A DNA stretch of 64,000 nt, taken from assembly GCA_038210135.1 (NCBI GenBank), contig JBBQWZ010000001.1, positions 1 to 64,000 of the forward strand. Reading direction: 5' to 3'. This document shows positions 59,902 through 64,000 of this stretch, piece after piece; the stretch's first letter is position 1, and every line of letters begins with the position of its first letter. Below the pieces are notes generated by a model. It had not been told where the DNA came from. It saw only the letters and a program-made list of their open reading frames with translations, and searched no databases. Position numbers and translations under genes: made by a program. The stretch is from JBBQWZ01 sp038210135 (GTDB taxonomy: Bacteria; Acidobacteriota; Terriglobia; Bryobacterales; Bryobacteraceae).

Positions 59902-60951
59902 TCAGCAAGCGACTTCGTACTCTTTGAGCTTTCGATACAGAGTTGTCCGACCAATGCCCAAAAGTCCGGCGGCGACGGCGCGATCTCCCTTGGTGTATTC
60001 GAGGGCGCGCATAATGTGACGGCGTTCGACTTCGACCAGAGGCAGAACGCCCATCGGAGTCAGCTCCGGCACGGGCGATTCCACGGATTGAAAATCGTGG
60101 GCGGGTCCGGGATAATCAGCTCCGGCCGCGGCGGCGGCGACCATGGACTGGCCTTTGCGGGTCAGCAGGTGGTTCTGGATGCTGGACGGCAGGTCCGTGA
60201 GATGTAGCAGCGGACCGGAGTTCATCGCAACCATCTGCTGAATGCAGTTCTCAAGTTCGCGAACATTGCCGGGCCAGTCATAAGAGAGCAGGGCTTCGAG
60301 TGTTTCCTGGGTGAAGGTGTGGGGGCATTCCAGACGCGAAAGGAAGTGCTGCATCAGCACCGGAATGTCTTCGCGGCGGTCGCGCAACGGGGCAAGGCGA
60401 AGGCTGACAACATTCAGCCGGAAGTAGAGGTCGCGGCGGAAGGTCCCCTTTTCGACTTCTTTGGCCAGATCGCGATTGGTCGCTGCGATGACCCGGAAAT
60501 CCGAGCGCTTGGTTTGTAGCGAGCCGACCGGACGAAATTCTTTTTCCTGAAGGACGCGCAGCAGCTTAGACTGCAGGTCGAGCGGAAGCTCGCCGATTTC
60601 GTCGAAGAACGCTGTCCCGCCATTGGCGTGCTCGATGAGCCCGGTTTTTGCGTTGGAAGCTCCGGTGAAGGAGCCCTTCACGTGACCGAACAGTTCGCTT
60701 TCCATCAGCGGTCCGACCATCGAAGAGCAGTCGATCGTGACGAAGGGTTCGGAAGGGCGGCTTGCGTGGATTGCGCGGGCTACTACTTCTTTCCCGGTTC
60801 CGGTTTCGCCTAATAGCAGTACTGGCCAACGGCCGCCACTAACCTTTTCGATCATTCGAGTGATGTGGCGGATGCGAGGCGAGTTCCCGATGAGAGCGTG
60901 GTGCTTGTGCGGTGCGGTCGGCTCCGGCGCGGTACGTACGGCAGCAAACAT
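59902..60951 (-). CDS. sigma-54-dependent transcriptional activator without sensor domain
   Basis: This 349-aa activator consists of an AAA+ domain and a Fis-type DNA-binding helix-turn-helix. Seen are Walker A GETGTGKEVVARAIH, the sigma-54 contact loop ESELFGHVKGSFTGA, Walker B GGTAFFDEIGELPLDLQSKL, and FRLNVVSLRLAPLRDRREDI. The HTH (AVAAGLLGIGRTTLYRKLKE) ends the protein. No receiver or PAS domain precedes the ATPase, so control must come from another protein, perhaps the response regulator downstream. GAGGAG lies rather far before ATG 60951. No sigma-54 (-24/-12) promoter was found upstream of it. Confidence 0.92.
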   Translation of the reverse strand: MFAAVRTAPEPTAPHKHHALIGNSPRIRHITRMIEKVSGGRWPVLLLGETGTGKEVVARAIHASRPSEPFVTIDCSSMVGPLMESELFGHVKGSFTGASNAKTGLIEHANGGTAFFDEIGELPLDLQSKLLRVLQEKEFRPVGSLQTKRSDFRVIAATNRDLAKEVEKGTFRRDLYFRLNVVSLRLAPLRDRREDIPVLMQHFLSRLECPHTFTQETLEALLSYDWPGNVRELENCIQQMVAMNSGPLLHLTDLPSSIQNHLLTRKGQSMVAAAAAGADYPGPAHDFQSVESPVPELTPMGVLPLVEVERRHIMRALEYTKGDRAVAAGLLGIGRTTLYRKLKEYEVAC

Positions 60952-61328
60952 AACTCTCTGATTCTCCTCGGACGCTTCTTACAGCTAGTGCCAAATGCGA
61001 ATCTAAACTCTACGGGGATTTGCCTGAGTCAACAAGCCCGCGAGGTAGAGGGTAGGCAGACTCTTTGGCGGGGTAGTAGTTACCCCCAGATGCGGGTATT
61101 CGGCTTATAGTACGCCCGGACCACTATATGTAGGTAGGTGGGTTGCGTTTCTAGTGCTTTTTGCTTTGTGAGGAACTGTAAGGTTTTTTTCGTTAAGGAG
61201 TTAGTGAACTAAGGCTTACGGGCGGCGATGTTTACTGATCCGCATCAAGTCCAGCATCGCGCACTATCGGTTTCAACAAATTCGGACCGCTAGGCCGCGC
61301 CGTGAAAAATGGCGCCGGCTTGGGGGCT
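60952..61328. other. non-coding region between activator and ogt
   Basis: The 377-base gap holds no gene I can support. It is AT-richer than its surroundings and must carry the promoter of the sigma-54 activator. The fragment ttggcactagc at about 60985-61000 (minus strand) has a -24-like GG but no matching GC at -12. Nothing repeats from elsewhere. Confidence 0.5.
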
Positions 61329-61823
61329 CTAACCGTGGACCGCCAGAGTCGCTTGCGGGGCTTCGAGCGCGAGTAACGTTTCCTTGATGGGCAAGCCTCC
61401 GCCGTAGCCGGTCAGCTTTCCGCTGGCTCCAATCACGCGATGACATGGGATGATGATCGGAATCGGATTGCGTCCGTTCGCGAGGCCGACAGCGCGCGAT
61501 GCCGCCGCGTTTCCGATCCGCTTCGCGAGTTCGCCGTAGGAAATGGTGGCGCCATAGCCGATGTTCGTCAGTTCCCGCCAGACGCGCTCCTGGAAGCCGG
61601 TTCCGCGCGGGCCTAGCGGCAGATCAAAATCGCGAAGCTTCTTCGCGAAGTATTTTTCGAGTTGTTTTCGCGTTTCCTTGACGATTCCGCGATCGGCCTG
61701 CTCCCATTCCGGCTCTTCGCGGGCCGCCATTTTTCCGGTTTGAAAATGGACGAAGCGCAAGGCTTCGTCGTCGGCGGCGATCACGAGTTCGCCTACCGGG
61801 CTCATCATTTTTATGTAGTGCAT
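61329..61823 (-). CDS. ogt: methylated-DNA-[protein]-cysteine S-methyltransferase
   Basis: This 164-aa suicide repair protein takes alkyl groups off O6-alkylguanine. The acceptor cysteine is in IPCHRVIGASGKLTGYGGGL, and the DNA-recognition helix is ISYGELAKRIGNAAASRAVG. It lies 29 bases after the Ada-AlkA fusion gene on the same strand, so the two form an alkylation-repair operon. Confidence 0.95.
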   Translation of the reverse strand: MHYIKMMSPVGELVIAADDEALRFVHFQTGKMAAREEPEWEQADRGIVKETRKQLEKYFAKKLRDFDLPLGPRGTGFQERVWRELTNIGYGATISYGELAKRIGNAAASRAVGLANGRNPIPIIIPCHRVIGASGKLTGYGGGLPIKETLLALEAPQATLAVHG

Positions 61824-61852
61824 TGTTTTCTCATTTTCCTACTCAAATTCGT

Positions 61853-63283
61853 TCATACGCTCATCCAGCGATACATCGCCGCATAAGCGCGCCACGGACG
61901 CCAGGCGGCGGAGCGTTCGAGGAGACCTTCCGGGACCGCCTTTCGCAAGACCAGATCGGTATCGGGGAAGGCATCCGGCTCGCCCAGCGCGCGCATGGCG
62001 ACGTACTCGACGGTCCAGGGGCCGATCCCGGGAACGGCTAATAGCGCGTTGCGTAGCACGTCGACGTCGGCGTCGAATCGGATTCCACCCTCTGCGACGC
62101 GCTTCGCCAATTCCTGAATCGTAGCGGCGCGTTGCCGAGTGAGACCGATCGAGGTGAGGTCCACGCCGGCGAGTTTTTCCGCGCTGGGAAACAGGCGCTT
62201 CTCACCAAACGCCTCGCCACAAGAATGCGCAATCCGGCCGGACATCGTGGTCGCGGCCGCGACGCTGACCTGTTGGCCGAGAATGGCCCGGACCACCAAC
62301 TCGAAGCCGTCCCACGCTCCGGGAACGCGGACGCCAGGGAGCTTGCTGAGCAGGACCCGCATGGCGGGATCGGTACTGAGCTGGGCGGAGATCATTTCCG
62401 GATCGGCGCCGAGATCGAAGATGCGGCGTGTGCGCTCGACGATGCGAAATAGCTGGGAGGGTTCGGGATACTCGACGCGCAAGAGCACGGCGTCGTCCGC
62501 CGCCTGCTTCACCGAGAGCTGACCGGGTTTGCGATCGAGTATAAAAGTGCGTCCGTATTCACCCGCTTCGACCCATTCGACGCCGGGAATCGCACGCAGT
62601 TCGAGGAATCGCAGTAGCGCATCCCAGGCGTAAGGAGGCCGGTAGCTGAGACGGAAGGTGTACGCGCCCGGCGCAATCGGCGCGGCTTTTTTCCGAAATT
62701 CACGAGGCGGACGTCCGTACAAGGTCCGGAACACGTCGTTGAATTGGCGAATCGAGCGAAAGCCGGAGGCAAGGGCAATCTCGGTTAACGGCAATCCGGT
62801 TTCGTCCATCAATCTCTTGGCAAAATGAACGCGACGGGTTTGCGCCACGGTCACCGGCGACGCGCCGAGGTGCTGCTGGAATAGACGCCGCAACTGCCGG
62901 GAACTTAATCCGAGGCGGTCCGAGAGTTCTTCGACTCCGCCTTCGTCGAGTGCGCATTCTCCGATCAGCCGCAGCGCGCGAGAGACGGTGGTGGAGGTAC
63001 CCATCCACGCGGGCGTTCCTGGTGAGGTTTCCGGACGGCAACGGAGGCACGGGCGCAATCCGGCTTCCGCAGCCGCCGCGGCAGTGGGGAAGTAACGGAT
63101 GTTCTGTTCCTTCGGAGCCTGCGCGGGACAGATCGGGCGACAGTAAATTCCGGTGGTGCGGACGCCGATGAAGAACTTCCCATCGAAACGAGGATCGCGC
63201 GTCGAGCGGGCGCGCTGATAGGTCTCAAGCGACAGCGCCCAGCTGGATTCGGCGAACTCGGTAGTGGTTAATGCGGGTGCCAC
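61853..63283 (-). CDS. Ada-AlkA fusion: methyl-sensing regulator and 3-methyladenine glycosylase
   Basis: This 476-aa protein joins four domains. The Ada zinc domain (residues 10-90) has cysteines 48, 52, 79 and 82 in GIYCRPICPA and LRPCLRCRPE, the first of which is the methylphosphotriester acceptor. An AraC-type HTH follows (about 100-200; LGLSSRQLRRLFQQHLGA). An AlkA N-terminal domain leads to the HhH-GPD glycosylase (VVRAILGQQVSVAAATTM ... VPGIGPWTVEYVAMRALG) with the catalytic Asp in AFPDTDLVLRK. It should both sense alkylation and excise 3-methyladenine. The methyltransferase part of classical Ada is a separate gene (ogt) next door. Confidence 0.95.
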   Translation of the reverse strand: MAPALTTTEFAESSWALSLETYQRARSTRDPRFDGKFFIGVRTTGIYCRPICPAQAPKEQNIRYFPTAAAAAEAGLRPCLRCRPETSPGTPAWMGTSTTVSRALRLIGECALDEGGVEELSDRLGLSSRQLRRLFQQHLGASPVTVAQTRRVHFAKRLMDETGLPLTEIALASGFRSIRQFNDVFRTLYGRPPREFRKKAAPIAPGAYTFRLSYRPPYAWDALLRFLELRAIPGVEWVEAGEYGRTFILDRKPGQLSVKQAADDAVLLRVEYPEPSQLFRIVERTRRIFDLGADPEMISAQLSTDPAMRVLLSKLPGVRVPGAWDGFELVVRAILGQQVSVAAATTMSGRIAHSCGEAFGEKRLFPSAEKLAGVDLTSIGLTRQRAATIQELAKRVAEGGIRFDADVDVLRNALLAVPGIGPWTVEYVAMRALGEPDAFPDTDLVLRKAVPEGLLERSAAWRPWRAYAAMYRWMSV

Positions 63284-63347
63284 GCTCTCAATCTAGCCCG
63301 TTACGGCAAAATTGACTAGCGGTTTTCGGACATGGTCGTGAGAGGTC

Positions 63348-63887
63348 TTAATAGTGGAGCCGAAGCGATGGCAGCGGGCCTTCGCTCAGCGGAATCGGTA
63401 GACGGGCAGCGTCCATGCGGGGCTCAACGGCTACGATGATCCGGCTACGTGGCACGTAGTACACGGCGTAGAGACCACCGGAATCGATAGCGTCGAATGC
63501 CGGGCGCGAAACTTCGAACGGATTGCTGTCGCGCAGCCGGTAGTAGTACCGCACAATGCCATCGGGCTGACCGCGCTTTTTGTTTTCGCCTTGTTCCGTC
63601 TCGACGCGGCCGTACTCCATGAAGACGACGCCGTCGTACAGATCGCGAAGAAGCCGAAACGGCAGCGCGCAGATTCCGGCGATGAAGAGCATCACGGCGG
63701 AAATCGCGGCGCCGGAATAGACGAGAGGCGCCTTGTTCATCTGGCCGTACACCTCGTAAGAAGTCCAGATCAGCTGCGGTTGCACGATCCGCATGAACAC
63801 TTCGGAAAGCGCTTCATCGACCGGCAGTTTACGGATGACCGAGGCGTAGATCAGCCATAGAATCAGCCAGATAAAGAGCGCCAACAT
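63348..63887 (-). CDS. membrane protein of unknown function
   Basis: This 179-aa protein has a hydrophobic N-terminal helix (LALFIWLILWLIYASVI), a second span at about residues 56-78 (YSGAAISAVMLFIAGICALPF) and a soluble beta-rich C-terminal domain (GVVFMEYGRVETEQG ... RYYYRLRDSNPFEV ... YYVPRSRIIVAVEP). A similar arrangement appears in DUF3592-like proteins, but I cannot assign it firmly. GGAG precedes ATG 63887. Confidence 0.65.
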   Translation of the reverse strand: MLALFIWLILWLIYASVIRKLPVDEALSEVFMRIVQPQLIWTSYEVYGQMNKAPLVYSGAAISAVMLFIAGICALPFRLLRDLYDGVVFMEYGRVETEQGENKKRGQPDGIVRYYYRLRDSNPFEVSRPAFDAIDSGGLYAVYYVPRSRIIVAVEPRMDAARLPIPLSEGPLPSLRLHY

Positions 63888-64000
63888 AGAAGCTCCGACA
63901 GCCGGGCCGACGCGGTCGAGCAGGCGGATCTTTTGCGCGTTCGCTAGTGGGATGTCCGCGAGATCCCTTTAGTACGCGGATCTCTCACGTTTAACCCCGC

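Noticed and set aside
60980..61010. Possible sigma-54 promoter before the activator gene
   Set aside because: A TTGGCAC is present, but the required GC at the -12 position is missing.

Overview
The window looks like a chromosomal segment of a GC-rich acidobacterium of the Solibacter/Bryobacter type. The markers are an 874-aa duplicated permease of the ADOP type with its PadR regulator (6612-9573), two secreted proteins ending in the C-terminal domain typical of Solibacter (TIGR03437 type; 11643-14117 and 44888-47017), a PEGA-domain protein and many short intergenic hairpin repeats. This placement is an inference from gene families; no rRNA or tRNA is present to confirm it. No CRISPR array, prophage or transposase was seen.

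Layout. 1-1.6 kb: a trypsin-like protease gene broken by a 14-bp tandem duplication. 1.9-6.4 kb: a PQQ dehydrogenase, an NAD-dependent epimerase-like protein, a Spy/CpxP-like protein, and an ECF sigma factor with its anti-sigma factor. 6.6-9.6 kb: ADOP permease and PadR regulator behind a consensus promoter. 9.7-20.6 kb: acyl-CoA carboxylase beta chain, NHL-repeat protein, matrixin-like metalloprotease, class III aminotransferase with a zinc-ribbon partner, PEGA protein. 20.7-27.1 kb: two glycosyltransferases facing a probable five-gene minus-strand unit (small membrane protein, kinase-like/methyltransferase fusion, membrane sulfatase-type transferase, secreted nuclease-like protein, small partner). 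27.3-31.5 kb: HD-GYP response regulator, then a GH57 glycosidase with a degenerate ABC ATPase/Wzt-like protein. 31.6-36.4 kb: secreted CocE-type hydrolase, glutamate formimidoyltransferase next to a shrunken imidazolonepropionase-like protein, and a pseudouridine synthase. 36.5-43 kb: guaB, xseA, glnA (with terminator), a deletion remnant of a serine hydrolase, an HpaI aldolase, and a MerC-domain protein. 43-54.2 kb: small lipoproteins, a YjbR-like protein, a TIGR03437 protein, the row nadA-moaA-GNAT-ilvA, a large membrane alpha/beta hydrolase, and a VapBC toxin-antitoxin pair. 54.2-64 kb: thiolase, an oxidase subunit III without its partners, a potassium channel, a glycosyltransferase, a response regulator with a vestigial GGDEF domain, a sigma-54 activator without a sensor domain, and an Ada-AlkA fusion in one unit with ogt.

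The strongest observations beyond routine annotation are: (1) a family of short hairpin-forming intergenic repeats, present at least fifteen times, with composite copies on both sides of xseA; (2) two exact 14-bp tandem duplications, one of which frameshifts a secreted protease; (3) several proteins that keep a family's scaffold but have lost its catalytic residues (HutI-like, ABC ATPase, GGDEF, serine hydrolase); and (4) a secreted BECR-type nuclease-like protein with an adjoining candidate immunity protein inside a surface-glycan cluster. All functions are assigned from sequence patterns only. No search was run.
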